This document shows, in pieces, positions 20,330 to 32,305 of a stretch of 64,000 bases of DNA. Below the pieces are notes generated by a model. The model was not told where the DNA came from. It made no database searches and saw only the letters and a list, made by a program, of their open reading frames with translations. Within the stretch, counting starts at the first letter, position 1, and every line of letters starts with the position of its first letter. This DNA is from Perognathus longimembris pacificus (lineage: Eukaryota > Chordata > Mammalia > Rodentia > Heteromyidae): the NCBI RefSeq assembly GCF_023159225.1, contig NC_063174.1:26805983-26869982 (forward strand), in the 5' to 3' direction. A program made the position numbers and the translations under genes.

Positions 20330-21175
20330 ATAATATACCACAGAGTTTGAAGCTCATTCTCAAAGAAAGGAATTCTCAGAACAGATTTGGTACAATGGCA
20401 GGATCATTGAGAATCATTGACACAGTTAACAGTTAAATAGTACTTTGAGGTTCATTTGCAAGGTCTAGAATGTTTGTTTTTAAACTAATATTAACAATAG
20501 GTGCCCCATACAATGTAATCGTATATGATTCAAGGAAACTAGTATATTTTCAGTGTTAGGATTCATTTGGGTCTTGTTTGTACAAAGCATAAAGATAAAT
20601 TATAAAAATTAAAAATAATAATTTGGAGGTCTTATAGCAAATATCTATTTTGATAGGAAAATTATAGCAATTGTACCTGTAGTGTCTAGTCTAGAAGTGA
20701 AACTGTTTTAAATGAAGAGAAAATAAAAGACTATTTGTACATGTTTTTTCTTATTCTAATTTGAGTACTTGATCAAGAGGAGCTAAAAATTATGTTTTAC
20801 AGGTTATTCTCATGACAATCTGTGATTATTTGTATTTAAAGTTAAATATTTCCTGACATTTTTACTTCAATTACTTTTAGCTATTCACTCACAAATGCAG
20901 TAAGGCTGACATAATTACCCCCCTTTTAATTCACAAACGACATGTGTTTACCTATTTGATCTAATGCTTTTCATGCAAGCATGCTGTTTCTGTGACAAGA
21001 CTAGTTTGAACACACAGTAGGTAAAATAATACTGTATATTGCACAGCAACTCCAATAACCAAATGTTAATTTAATAAGAAATCTTTTAATGGACTCAAAA
21101 ATAGAATTGAAATTGGTATGTAAGCAAGCTCACAAGCTTAGTAATCATTAGAAAAATGAACCAATAAACCAAATG
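20330..21175. other. Repeat-poor intergenic block
   Basis: About 850 bp without SINE or microsatellite. 20880-21060 is notable for being less AT-biased. No ORF of note. Confidence 0.4.
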
Positions 21176-21184
21176 AACCAATCA

Positions 21185-21432
21185 CTGGGCGCTAGTGATT
21201 CACACCTGTGATCCTAGCAACTCAGGAGGTTGAGATCTGAGAATCACAATTCAAAGCCAGTCCCAGACAAAAAAGTCCATGAGACTCGTATTTCCAATTA
21301 ACCCTCTAAAAAACAGGTGGAGCTGTGGCTCAACGTGGTAGAGCACTCTAGCCTTGAGCAAAAAAGCTCAGTGACAGGGCCCCCGGGCCCTGAGTTTAAG
21401 CCCCACAACTGACAAAAAAAAGAAAGAAAATC
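21185..21432 (+). mobile_element. B1-Geo composite SINE
   Basis: 'ctgggcgctagtgattcaca', 'agcaactcaggaggttgaga', bridge 'tccatgagactcg...tccaattaacc', right monomer 'gagctgtggctcaacgtggt'. TSD AACCAATCA at 21176-21184 and 21433-21441. Confidence 0.93.
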
Positions 21433-21441
21433 AACCAATCA

Positions 21442-21874
21442 AGGTGCAAAGTACTTTTTCAAGTTGCAACTACTTAATAGAGGTCATTTCTAGTTAACAG
21501 TCTGTTACATTTTCTATGGATTATACAATATAGGTATTAGCTAGAGTATCTGACATCTATACTTCCACATGACAAACTATTCAACAATAATCATGAACAA
21601 GAATGAAGATCTAAAAAGGAGTGTAAATAGCAAAGATCATCTTGTGTGTGTGCATATACATAATAACCACACTGATACAGATTTAAGGAAATAAATATAT
21701 ATCACAAAATAAGGAAAATTGACAATTCTTTAAAATTGCATAAATCTTAATTAAAAGAGGTACAAGTGATACCTAAATATTGATCTGTTGAAATAATACA
21801 TAGCACTACAATAGCCCATTTAAGTTCATTTTAATAAAACCAAAGCAGTATAAAATGGTACAATTTATTTTTGA
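21442..21874. other. Intergenic, no recognised element
   Basis: AT-rich sequence with no SINE or ORF of note. Confidence 0.35.
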
Positions 21875-21985
21875 ATTTTTTTATGATCTTTAGTTGTACA
21901 AAGGAGTTACCATTCGACAAAACAGTTTATGTATATAATAGAACTCCATCAAGGCCACTCAACATTCTCATGTAGGTACAATTTA
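21875..21985 (-). mobile_element. L1-type 3' end, different subfamily
   Basis: 'gttgtacaaaggagttacca' and 'caaaacagtttatgtatata' are the complement of a tail related to, but distinct from, the 'ctctgtacatcac' type elsewhere. Confidence 0.5.
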
Positions 21986-22152
21986 GACAATGCTATGGAT
22001 GTAACACTGTTTTCCTGAGTTATAGTTTAGTTTAAAAGAAATAGTTGAAATAAAAGTATTATTCAAATATAGTCAAAAGACTTGTTTTAAATAAAAATTC
22101 ACTTCTCCATCTCAGAATTATGGTGTCCCATTTTTGTGCTTAAAAACTACAC

Positions 22153-22374
22153 GGGTGGGGGGAGGGGTGCTGGGAATATGGCCTAGTGGCAAGAGTGCTT
22201 GACTCATATACACGAAGCCATGGGTTCAATTTCCCAGCACCACATATATAGAAAATGGCCAGAAGTGGCACTGTGGCTCAAGTGGCAGAGTGCTAGCCTT
22301 GAGCAAAAAGAAGCCAGGGACAGTGCTCAGGCCCTGAGTCCAAGGCCCAGGACTGGCAAAAAAAAAAAAAAAAA
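22153..22374 (+). mobile_element. IDL-Geo SINE
   Basis: A G-rich leader, then 'gctgggaatatggcctagtg' to 'caggactggc' and a long A tail. TSD AAAAACTACAC at 22142-22152 and 22375-22385. Confidence 0.93.
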
Positions 22375-22385
22375 AAAAACTACAC

Positions 22386-23765
22386 AGGGTGACCCCCTTC
22401 AAGTAACTCAGGCTCTATTCTTCACCTTTAAAATTATTGTATTGTGCTTGATTATTAATTTTGAATATGCTTTCAAAAAATAGAACATGTAACACCACAA
22501 CATTTGGAGTTAGAAATTGCCTTCCAAGCAAGCTTCCATGATTCTCAATTGTTGGTTTCTCCTCAAAGAAGTGGGTCACAAGTAAGAGTCCACATGTGGA
22601 AGTTTAACTGGAAATTCTCCAAATTCACTTGAGTAGAAGGTGCAATTTACTATGGGATGCATTATCAAAATGAACTAAAACTTTGTATGCCTTATTTTGA
22701 TTCAACAATAACCCAGCAATTACTTAGAATTTAAACCAATGAGTGATAGCTTCTTTGTTTATAACTGTTGACACATGGTGAAAATAAAACCAGTTTAGTT
22801 ATTTAACTTCTCTACAGCGAGGCATCCCCAACGCCAGAAAAGGCTGCTTGCCTGCACACAATACTTGCATTTCATCTGTGCCTATGAGATGGGCTTTGCA
22901 TTTTTGCCAAGTACATCCATTTACAGAAACATCCCTAGATGTCTGCACCAATCTCAAACCTTAGGTGCCCATTGATATATACTTAAAAAGAGATCTAGTA
23001 AATTAGCAATTGTCAACTAACTGTGTATCAACCACATGCTTTTATCCAACATGATTAGTTCTATATCACTTCCTACAATTCACACTATAAAGCCTTCTTT
23101 TTTTTTTAACTCATTTAACTGGTCAGAAAATTCAGAACTGGATTTCAGTGTGCAATTGACCTTCAGCAGCTTTGTTTCCTCTTTTAGTACATTCCCAGTA
23201 TGCACTCAGATTCTTCCTCAGTGCTCTCAGTATTTCTATGGTCCTGAATTTCTGGGATCCCTTCAAACTTTCTGTGTCCTCATTAAAGTATTAAGAACCG
23301 TTTATGTTTCAGCATCCTGAGGATTTGCTTTTCAAGTGAAGCTTAGCACAAAGGCCAAGAGTAACAATATTTGACACTAGGAGTATTTTATATTTGAGGT
23401 TCTAGGGTTGCTACACTACCTGTCACATCACATATTGGATCAGCAGCTTCTTATTCATCCTGATTTAATAGTCTACCCTGATAAACTGACAGCTTAACCA
23501 TTGTTCATAGTTGCCAATGGAGCTTAGAACTCATGAACTTACAGGAGTCTATCCTGATGAGGACAGGTTATCAAATCTTTTCATGATTGACAATTATTTT
23601 TATCTTAAAACTAAGACCCAAACCCTCAAACTCAGACAGTATGAACAGGAGTTGTGTACAATGCCACTATGTCATCTGCTGTCACTTTTCACATCTGGAA
23701 AATGTAAGAGCAGGATAAGATAACTAGACTACCTTTTTATCAATAAATCAGTTTTCTCTTCTTAA
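22386..23765. other. Intergenic, no gene seen
   Basis: About 1.4 kb without SINEs. 23610-23740 includes 'cacatctggaaaatgtaaga', which may be a MIR trace. The ORF at 23036-23320 has no recognisable domain and no coding character. Confidence 0.4.
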
Positions 23766-23768
23766 AAC

Positions 23769-23893
23769 TATATATATATATATTACATAATATATGATAT
23801 ATTTAATATATATTATCAGTGTTGGTATCAAATTTTGTTTTGAGATAGTTTTGAGAGAAGAATCGGGTTTATTATTATTATTATTATTATAAA
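23769..23893. repeat. (TA)n and (ATT)n simple repeats
   Basis: TA-rich at 23769-23815 and an ATT array at 23869-23891. The latter is the degenerate tail of the next minus-strand insertion. Confidence 0.85.
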
Positions 23894-24105
23894 GGTGACA
23901 TACAGAGGGGTTAGAGTTACATAAATCAGGTAAAGAGTACATTTCTTTTTGGACAATGTCACTCCTTCCCTCACTCCCAGTTTTTTTCCTCTCATCCCAC
24001 CTACAGGTTTCATAGTTCATTTTCAACATAGTATCTAGTAAGTACCACTGCTGCATTTATTCACCCTTTGTCTCACCATTTCTGTGTGTCCCCTTACACA
24101 GAAGA
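23894..24105 (-). mobile_element. L1-type 3' end insertion
   Basis: 'aaggtgacatacagaggggt', 'tacatttctttttggacaat', 'ctctcatcccacctacaggt' and 'tcaccctttgtctc' are the complement of the 16788/18557 family. Confidence 0.8.
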
Positions 24106-24226
24106 ATCAAAGTACTAATAGTAGGGAAACAATGTTTGTGGAATGATAAGAAAATCTTATAACAAAGTTGTAAATTGGTGAAAGTCTTTTCTATTCACAA
24201 TACTCTGACTTGAGGCAGAATACTTT

Positions 24227-24230
<4 letters not shown>

Positions 24231-24274
<44 letters not shown>
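24231..24274. repeat. (CA)22 microsatellite
   Basis: An uninterrupted CA run directly before a B1 monomer. Confidence 0.98.
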
Positions 24275-24275
<1 letters not shown>

Positions 24276-24365
24276 CCAGGCATGGTAGTGCTTGCCTGTA
24301 ACTCCAGCAACTCAGGGGCTGAAACAGGAAGATTGAGAGTTTCAGGCTATCCTAAACTGGATAGC
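24275..24365 (+). mobile_element. B1-type monomer
   Basis: 'gccaggcatggtagtgcttg', 'actccagcaactcaggggct' and 'caggaagattgagag' match a 7SL-derived B1 start. Confidence 0.75.
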
Positions 24366-24389
24366 AGAAAATAATATAAACAAATTCCA

Positions 24390-24500
24390 CCTAGAAATAA
24401 ATATTATTAAGCACCTAGTAAGTGCCAGACATTGTTCTAAGCATTGGAAATTCAGCAAGGAATAGCACAAAACTCTCTGGAGCCTAACAATTGATAAGAG
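24390..24500 (+). mobile_element. Ancient mammalian interspersed repeat, class uncertain
   Basis: 'attaagcacctagtaagtgc', 'cagacattgttctaagcatt' and 'gaaattcagcaaggaa' form a block found throughout mammals. I cannot name the family with certainty. Confidence 0.5.
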
Positions 24501-25189
24501 AGACAGAAAATAAAGACATATATTATGTTGCACATCTTATGCTAATCAAGAAGGAAAGTGAGTTCTGGAGGTGGGAATGGAGTACAACTTTTCCAGAATC
24601 ATGCACAATACTCAGAGTAGTGAGAGAAGGTGACAGAAGGCAAATGTGAGCATCAGTAACCAGGACAGGAGCAGTACATGTTTCGAAAGACATTATTCAT
24701 GGAAGAGCGGTGACAGGTACTTGACTGACAGCACAACAGGTACTGCAGGAACTATTTCTACTTCTCTAACCCAGTATCTTGATACAAACTCAAAGACTTT
24801 AAAGCAGCTATTGTAATTGCACAAGAACATCAAAGGCCTAATTACACATGCAAGCTACCTTCTGAGCTGCCAGTAAAATCCATAAGCATGATGGAAAATA
24901 GCACTTGAAATCTTGTATGCTAAGTAATATGACTGAAAATCTATTTGACTTGCCTTTGGTTTTCCTTCAGCTTCCATCTGTAAATGGACCTGGAATCAGA
25001 AGTTGAAAGTTCTCAATCCAGGAAACCCCTCTAAAAATGTTTTGGGGAAAGGACAGGAAATCAAGTCCTGGGTCCATGAGGTGACTGATAGCTGAACCAG
25101 TCTCCATCCTGAGTGAATTGAGGCCAGTTAGTTCCTTAGAGGATGTGAGTAGAAAACAGAAAGAGATGTACATTACAGCTGTGATCAAG
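24501..25189. other. Intergenic, no recognised element
   Basis: Nothing assignable. The minus-strand ORF at 24967-25188 shows no coding character. Confidence 0.4.
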
Positions 25190-25203
25190 AAAGAGGTGTT
25201 AGG

Positions 25204-25417
25204 GGCTGGGGATATAGCCTAGTGGCAAGAGTGCCTGCCTCGGATACACGAGGCCCTAGGTTCGATTCCCCAGCACCACATATACAGAAAACGGCCAGAA
25301 GCGGCGCTGTGGCTCAAGTGGCAGAGTGCTAGCCTTGAGCGGGAAGAAGCCAGGGACAGTGCTCAGGCCCTGAGTCCAAGGCCCAGGACTGGCCAAAAAA
25401 AAAAAAAAAAAAAAAAA
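25204..25417 (+). mobile_element. IDL-Geo SINE, CpG-rich young copy
   Basis: 'ggctggggatatagcctagt', 'cggatacacgaggccctagg', 'aacggccagaagcggcgctg' and 'cttgagcgggaagaagccag'. TSD AAAGAGGTGTTAGG at 25190-25203 and 25418-25431. It keeps several CpGs and a long pure A tail, which suggests a recent insertion. Confidence 0.96.
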
Positions 25418-25431
25418 AAAGAGGTGTTAGG

Positions 25432-25869
25432 CTTCTTTAAAGAACTGCATTGCCCTTCCCACAGGTGGACAGAACACACGCTTCTCAACAGTGACTTCAC
25501 GCGGCAAACAGCAGCAGCAGTAGTGGACTGATGCAAAGGCCATCCGGATTCCATTTGATTGGGTAGAGAAATTGGGCTGAACCAAAGTCCTTTTTGTTTA
25601 GTATATTAGAGTGTCAGGATAGTCCATTCATTCCTGTATTTGTCAGTTTATGGATTATTAACAGAATAACTCAAACATATCCTCCAGATTGTATAAATAC
25701 CCTTTACTGTTCTTTCAGTGGATAGGAAAGGAAGTAAATTGTTGATTCCACTCAATGTTTTAAATCCTGGTCTTCAGAAGGAAATTGGCTGTATTCAACA
25801 CCAGCCAAATATTTATTTATGCCATACAAATGCATGCTCCAAGCTGATTCTGAATATGGATAACAACAA
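25432..25869. other. Intergenic, no recognised element
   Basis: No SINE, L1 tail or ORF of note. Confidence 0.35.
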
Positions 25870-26045
25870 CTAACTCTTGCGAGGCACTTACTATTGATTT
25901 ATCTATATTCATTTTCTCTTTTAACTCTACTAATAACTCATGGAAGTTTGTTCTATGAGTGCATCCATTTTTCAAAAGACAAAAAAATGGAGCTTGGAAT
26001 GGCTAAATGATGTAGGTGAACTCAGCCAAGGGCATTCAGCCCTGG
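25870..26045 (-). mobile_element. MIR SINE remnant
   Basis: 'cttttaactctactaataac', 'tgcatccatttttcaaaaga' and 'gaactcagccaagggcattc' are the complement of the MIR tail and core. Confidence 0.55.
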
Positions 26046-27256
26046 AACCCTTCTTTCTTCTCTTTCTAATATATCACCTTCCAGTGAGTCTTTGGCACTT
26101 GGAAGGTGAACCCTCAAATCTATCTTTTCTAGAACTTCCAAGGTTTTCTCTCTAACACAGATAACATCAAAGCCAAATTACATTTGATCTGAACACATCC
26201 TTTCCTTAAGTTCTGTGAATATTTCTTTGCAGATCTTTCCTCTTCATCCTCCCTTTCACAAAACAGTGGCCTTCTGTTGTGTGCTCTATCACCAACCCAA
26301 AGATGCTTTGCAGTTATCTGTGAAATAAACGGTTAGCCTTGATACCCTCCATTTCCACAACAAATGGCTCACTCAAATTTCATAGGCAAGAGATGAGAAG
26401 AATGTAAATGTGATCATTTGAAATGTCTCCTTTGGGTACAGGGACTGTACATTGCAGGAATTAATTGTCAGAAGGTTTAATTGTTACCCTGGAACCCAAG
26501 CTTCCCTAGTGTGCTGGGGCACACCATAGGTGCTAATAGTAAGAAAATTTGACTATGACGCTGCTATGCTCTCTTCATTAAGCTAATGGAACATTTTCCT
26601 CTCATTTTCTCCCCAGGGTGGTTGTAGGAGTACCTTATAATTGTTGCTCTTACTGTAATTGGAGGTAGTAGGAGTATATATAATCTTATTGTCTTTTCTA
26701 CGTGGGGGTAGTTTATTTATGACCTATTGATAATTCCCAGTCAGCAGCAGAAAACTCAGCGAGTCTTACATTAGCAGTCCCTCCTAGGAGAGTGACTACT
26801 AAACATAGACTATTATTAATGAGAAACAACTCGTACAAGGGATGGCCCATCATGCCCATCATACCAAATATAAACTTCATTACTGCAAAGATTGACCCCT
26901 ATAAATATCATAGCTGAGTTGTTGTGATTGTCGTTTTTTCCATTAGAACTTATAAAGTCTTCATCTGTGCCTTTATTTAGATATAGAGACTAAACTTCAT
27001 GAACTATTTTGGGAAGCTCTCACAGACCACTAAATATGTCCTTCAGAGTGACAGGGTTGCTATATAGTTATTAATGCTGACAGAGTATTTTCAGAAGCAA
27101 AACACCGAAATTCAGCCATTAGCCCTTGTGTTTATATGGGTGGGCTATTGCAAGTACAGTTGGGAGCTATCAAAACTCTCTTCAAAAGAGGGAAACAAGA
27201 AGGCCCTTAAAACCAAACACAACTGGAGTGATATATTGAGGTACAAAGAACCTGTA
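26046..27256. other. Intergenic, no recognised element
   Basis: About 1.2 kb without SINEs or a convincing ORF. Confidence 0.4.
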
Positions 27257-27270
27257 TTGCAAAGTATCTT

Positions 27271-27490
27271 TTTTTTTTTGGTCAGTTTTGGGAGTTGAAC
27301 TGAGGGCATGGGGTTTTTTTTTCTCAAAGTTAGTACTCTACCATTTTGAGATACAGCACCAATTCCAGTTTTCTGGTGGTTAATAAGAGTCTCATAGACT
27401 TTCCTGACAAATTTGACTTTGAGCCATGATCCTTAAATCTCAGCCTCCTCAGTTGCTAGGATTACAGGCATGAGCCACCAGTGTCCAATG
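27271..27490 (-). mobile_element. B1-Geo composite SINE, diverged
   Basis: 'tttggtcagttttgggagtt', 'agttagtactctaccatttt' and 'gagccaccagtgtccaa'. A 6-bp ttgcaa flanks both sides as a possible TSD. Confidence 0.75.
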
Positions 27491-27785
27491 TTGCAACATA
27501 ACTTAATGAAAGAACTCTCTTAGTATCATCTACAAGATGTAGTCTTTGGATACTGAGTATTCACTGAAAATTCTCCATAATCTCTGTAAGAACTTGTTTG
27601 TTAACTTTAGGAACTACTTTTCTTTTTCATTTTTGGATAGAAAAATATCTAAGGTAAATACACAAAACTCATAAATGCCTAAAAATTAAATTTCCATTCA
27701 CAAGAATGTATTATTATGTTTTCTATCCCCATGTGGATATGAACATCATCTCAACTTCTTAGGCTTCACATATTCAGTAAACTAT

Positions 27786-28573
27786 TGTTATGCCAGATTT
27801 CCAGTCCCCAAAGACCACCAAGGAGCCCATACCGATGCAAACACACAAGAGTCTTTATTGCAGGCTCAAGCCTGGACTCCCAACCGTCACCGACACAGCG
27901 GATCTGGATTAAGAGCCCCAACCCTCAGATAGGCAGGGTTTTTATTTTAATTACAACAGGGACAGGGTACTTCCAACTTGGCAGATACTTGATTGGATGG
28001 CATTTAGCAAGGAAGTCTTGTCCTATTTCCATTGGCTATCTACCCTTTCAGTTACCTATTTTGGCTTTGATATCGGGAACTGGCCTGGATATCAGGAATT
28101 GACAACAGGTGGTCACGTAACACTAATGCAGGGAGTTAATGCAGGGGGTAGAGCAAGTCACAAATGGGTTAAGCAAGCCGTTTACAGAAGCAGAATATTG
28201 TGGTCAGGCTGACCTAGTACCAACTTTATTTGAACAATTGCGACCATGTTTTCCCATTACCACTAAGAAAGCTTGAGCGGGCTAAAACAATCCAGTACTC
28301 AATCATAAGTAAACCAACCCAACAGTTACCATGGCATTTCTACTACTATTATGGTTATTTCTATAGTATATGACTATAATCAATTTTTTACTGTCCGTTA
28401 CCATGGTTGTTACCCAGGTACAGAGGGGAACAAGTGCTCCCTACATTTTTAAATGTCAAACTATAAGAAACTAGTCTCACGGGTGGGGAGTCATCACCAG
28501 AGTTTAGAAACTGTTATAATTTTAACACTAAAACTTATATTTAGTTACTCCAGTTTTCAGGTCAGCCCTAACA
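27786..28573 (-). mobile_element. Solo LTR of an endogenous retrovirus, 788 bp
   Basis: On the minus strand it starts TGTTAGGG and ends GCATAACA, so it has TG...CA termini with a 5-bp inverted repeat. It is flanked by CTAT at 27782-27785 and 28574-28577 (4-bp TSD, as in gammaretrovirus-like class I elements). On that strand an AATAAA lies about 70 bp before the 3' end, with an A-rich TATA-like stretch (complement of 27935-27950) upstream, consistent with U3-R-U5 order and a short U5. No internal viral genes are present. Presumed product of LTR-LTR recombination. Confidence 0.8.
27854..27859 (-). promoter_or_regulatory. Retroviral polyadenylation signal in the solo LTR
   Basis: TTTATT on the + strand is AATAAA on the LTR's coding strand, with the expected short distance to the LTR 3' end. 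Confidence 0.7.
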
Positions 28574-28694
28574 CTATCTGAACTGTAAAATTTATAAATG
28601 GAAATTAACTTACGTGTCTACTATGTGAAAAGCCCAGTACTGAGAACCTTCATAGAAATGAAGGCTGCAATCGCCAAAACCTGGAGACATTTTC

Positions 28695-28762
28695 TACTTT
28701 GGAAATACTGGGGTTTGAAGTCAAGGTCTTGTGCTTGCTAGGCAAGTACGCTACCTAGCCCT
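28695..28762 (-). mobile_element. ID-type SINE, partial
   Basis: 'tttggaaatactggggtttg' to 'gcttgctaggcaagtacgct', complement of the ID core and A box. Confidence 0.6.
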
Positions 28763-28778
28763 TTGCTTCTCTTTCTTT

Positions 28779-28989
28779 TTTTTTTTTTTTTTTTTTTGCC
28801 AGTCCTGGGCTTTGGACTCAGGGCCTGAGCACTGTCCCTGGCTTCTTTTTGCACAAGGCTGGCACTCTGCCACCTGAGCCACAGCGCCACTTCTGGCCAT
28901 TTTCTGTATATGTGGTGCTGGGGAATTGAACCTAGGACCTCCTGTATGCGAGGCGAGGACTCTTGCCACTAGGCCATATCCCCAGCCCC
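28779..28989 (-). mobile_element. IDL-Geo SINE
   Basis: T-run, 'gccagtcctgggctttgg', ending 'tatccccagcccc'. TSD TGCTTCTCTTTCTTT (28764-28778) and TGCTTTTCTTTCTTT from 28990. Confidence 0.92.
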
Positions 28990-29819
28990 TGCTTTTCTTT
29001 CTTTATACTCACATGGCTCCTATGGGCATTCGATTGTGAAACACTCAGTGTATTATATTTGAACCATGAGAATCTTAAGGCCCTTCAAAGAAGACAGTTT
29101 TCACGAGTGAAGAAATAATTTCTATTTTCAGTATCTACTTCATTAATTTTCTTTGGGAAAAGGAAGAAGGAAGTTATTTATGCATACTGAAATTTTAGTA
29201 CAGGAAAGCACTCACAGGAAGTTTCCTTATTCATTCTAACTGGCACAATTATTACATCAATCAGCTCTCTTTCAACTGTCAATCATAGGAAACTTATCAT
29301 CCTTAATTACTCCCTGCTTGCTAAGGATTTCAGGTTAAAACTGTGACCTGACAATGATTCAATTTTGTGACCCCCCCCCCCCCCGAGAATATCTTGTCCT
29401 CATTGTTCTGTTGGATTTCAATATAAAGATGACAGTTAAAGAGCTAAATATTTCTTCTTATATTTTTACCTAAATACACAAGAATAACTAGAAAGAGCTT
29501 CTTTTAAAAGAAGCATAAAACCTCAAGGGCAAAACAACAGACTGGCAGACTCAGCTGTGGGATAAATCCACACCCCCTGTAGCCCTGAACAGGTATTGGG
29601 TTTGTGACAATGGTTTCCTCAGCATGACAGGCTGGCATCAGACAAAACAACCTTTTACTCCCTGTCTCTCTGAGAGCTAAGATATACACTATCATGAAAG
29701 ATGGTCTCCTCAATACTGAGGCACTCAGAGTATCAAGAGTGGCCAGGCAAGCACACCTTGAGACTGAGATAAAACCTGTGGCTTGGAAACCAAAGAACAA
29801 TCACTAATCAGTGAATTCT
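28990..29819. other. Intergenic, no recognised element
   Basis: Contains the (C)14 run. The ORF at 29504-29800 on the minus strand has no recognisable domain. Confidence 0.35.
29371..29384. repeat. (C)14 homopolymer
   Basis: Fourteen consecutive C in otherwise mixed sequence. Prone to sequencing error. Confidence 0.95.
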
Positions 29820-31586
29820 GGGAAATCTAGCCAGTGTCTGGAGTCAGATTGCCACCAGAGGTGGATGTAGAGGGGAGAAGGTCTTGACAGTGGTCTTGTG
29901 ATGATGTGTGGCTCCACCCTAGTGAGAGTAGCTTCATTACTATAGGGCCACTTCAGAAAACAAGTCACCTACCTTTTACTGGTATGAAACTCAGATCTAG
30001 AGTGCTCAATTCACATTGGCTGCTTGCAAATTGCTGAAATCTAGGCAGACTGTACTACTGAGCCACAACTAAAGGATTCTGAGGTTGAACAACCAGTGTT
30101 CAGGGATTTCTGGATCACCTAAGCCACCTCCTTAGGTGGGAGACTGCCACTGTGAGATAATGTACAGAAGCAGAGATAATGACTCAGACAAGATGCCAGG
30201 GAGAGGTAAAAAAGCAGTAAGTAGCCCCAACCTGCCATGTGAGAACCATTTCTTTGCCTGAAGGACATTTCTGGAAACAGACTTTGAGTCTGGGAGCTGT
30301 GGGAGTGATCAGTCTATATTAGCTCCTTCAGGCAGCTTGCTGAGTCAGGTCTAGAATGAGCCACAACCCAAGGGTTGGAGAACAAAGAACAATTGAAAGA
30401 CAGCCATGAGCAGTGGCTGTGAAATGGAGCAGCTTAAACCTAGGCAAGCTGAGAATTCAGAACTGCAACAGGAGCTCAGGCATGAACAACCAGGGGATCA
30501 GTGACCCCATTCCCCGTGGCTAGAATAAACTTAGCACCTGAGAATCACCACTGAAACAGCACCAAGCCAGTGGCTGGCAAAGCGTTCTGCATATAGGAGC
30601 TATCTAGTAGCTTTGAGGTTGCCAGGTGGGGAGTTAAGAATCCTGGGATTTCCACCTTCTCATAGTCTGATGAACTTCTGGGAATGAGATCTTCAGGCAG
30701 AGCACTGACTTCCTCAGTTTCTCATCACCAGTGGGGGAGTCAGTGAGTTATTTGTTCCCCCTACTATGAGGAAAATTAGGGAGACACCTGTGGGTAATCC
30801 ACATATTGGCCAAGGTGCACAAACAGGGGACATGTGTAGGAAGTGAAATCTTGACCTATCCATAAATGATAAAAGCTCTATGCAGCCAATCAGGGCTTTT
30901 AGTACACAAAGGTAGCTTCTAAGGTGGAAGCAGACTAGAAATGTTTATCTGACCCTTGGCAAACTCTATCTAGACTAACATGTAATAACAACCGAAACAC
31001 AAGTAAATACAAGAGATTGTAACAAGTTCTTCTCTATCTGAGAGGTACTGGAGGACCATGTTTGGTGCCCTGGTCATGTGATGAAAACTTGGCTACAAAC
31101 TATCCCCTAGCCCAGTGGGGAGGAACTCCATAGCAACCTTCTACTATAACATCCTATTTGACCATTGTGAATACTGGCTACAAAGTGATTAAGATGTCCA
31201 CCCAATAAATTTCCCGGGATGCATACATCTCAAGGCAGAAACACAAAAAATTATAAGGAAAAAGAGGCAGCATGACACTTCCAGGGAGTGACAATCCCAC
31301 AGTAATAGACACTAAGGATAGTAAAGTAAGCTCAGATGAAGAATTGAAAAGCAAGATTATAAGAATTATCAGTGGAATGAAAGAGAGCATGTATTAGAAG
31401 CTGCATAAATTCAGAGGATACAAATGAACTGCTGAAACAAAAGATATAATAAACAGCTAAAAATAAAAAAAGCAATGCAGTATATGAAAGAGGACATCAA
31501 TAGACACCCAGAAATCATAAAAAATAATCAAACTGGAATTCTGGAAATAAAAGCTCAATAAGTTAAATAAAAGTCAAAAGTCTCTC
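29820..31586 (+). mobile_element. L1 5' half: probable 5' UTR and ORF1-like region
   Basis: Around 31320-31570 the A-rich segments 'gaagaattgaaaagcaagat', 'cagaaatcataaaaaataat' and 'ggaattctggaaataaaagc' match the order of L1 or HAL1 ORF1 coding sequence, but stops break every frame. The 1.4 kb before it is GC-richer and fits an L1 5' UTR by position (inference). The element continues after two SINE insertions. Confidence 0.6.
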
Positions 31587-31796
31587 ACTTGGGGCTGGGA
31601 ATGTGGCTTAGTGGTAGAACACTTGCTTAGCATGCATGAAGCCCTGGGTTCCATTCCTCAGTATCACATAAACAGAAAAGGCCAGAAGTGGTACCGTGGC
31701 ACAAGTGGTAAAGTGCTAGCCTTGAGCGAAAGAAGGCCAGGGGCAGTACCCAGCGTCTGACTTCAAACCCTGAGACTAGCAACAACAATAACGAGT
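31587..31796 (+). mobile_element. IDL-Geo SINE, older subfamily, in L1
   Basis: 'ggggctgggaatgtggctta', 'gcttagcatgcatgaagccc' and 'cacataaacagaaaaggcc' define the older type. Short TSD GTCTCTC at 31580-31586 and 31797-31803. Confidence 0.88.
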
Positions 31797-31804
31797 GTCT
31801 CTCC

Positions 31805-32025
31805 CTGGGCACCAGTCGCTCACACCTGTGATCCTAGCTACTCAGGAGTCTGAGATCTGAGGATTGCAGTTCAAAGCCAATCTAGGCAGGAAAGTCCCTG
31901 TGAGACCCTTATCTCCAATTAATCACTCAAAAACCAGAACCACCCAAAGTGGTAGAGTGCTAGCATTGAGCAAAAAGAGCCCAAGGACAGCACCCCGGCT
32001 TTGAGTTCAAGCCCCATGACTAAAG
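31805..32025 (+). mobile_element. B1-Geo composite SINE, in L1
   Basis: 'ctgggcaccagtcgctcaca' to 'caagccccatgac'. It stands head-to-tail after the previous SINE. The 'gctgtggctca' start of the right monomer is deleted. Confidence 0.88.
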
Positions 32026-32033
32026 AGGGTTAA

Positions 32034-32305
32034 AAAAATAATCTCTCAAGTAGAATGACTCAAACTGAAGACAGAATATCAGGTTTAAGAACAAAGTAGC
32101 TGCATAAGAACAGTGAAAACTAAAAAACAGGAAAAACAAAACAGGCAAAGGCACTGGGAAACTACTAAAGAGCCAAATCTAAGTTCATGGGCAGAGAGGA
32201 AGAAAAAGAGGTGAAAACTAAAGAGATAGAAAAAACATATTCAATAAAATAACAAGGAAAAAAATCTCAAATTTAGGAAATAACTAGAGATCCAACACTG
32301 GTACA
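32034..32305 (+). mobile_element. L1 ORF1-like region, continuation
   Basis: 'gaatgactcaaactgaagac', 'gcagagaggaagaaaaagag' and 'aaatctcaaatttaggaaat' continue the ORF1-like order interrupted at 31586. Not translatable. Confidence 0.55.

Noticed and set aside
22386..23765. Processed pseudogene
   Set aside because: I looked for a coding-like stretch with poly(A) and TSD and found none; the sequence has no recognisable protein frame.
27785..28212. Protein-coding remains of a retrovirus at the LTR
   Set aside because: The two ORFs (105 and 71 aa) are on the strand opposite to the LTR and match no viral protein; only a solo LTR is present.
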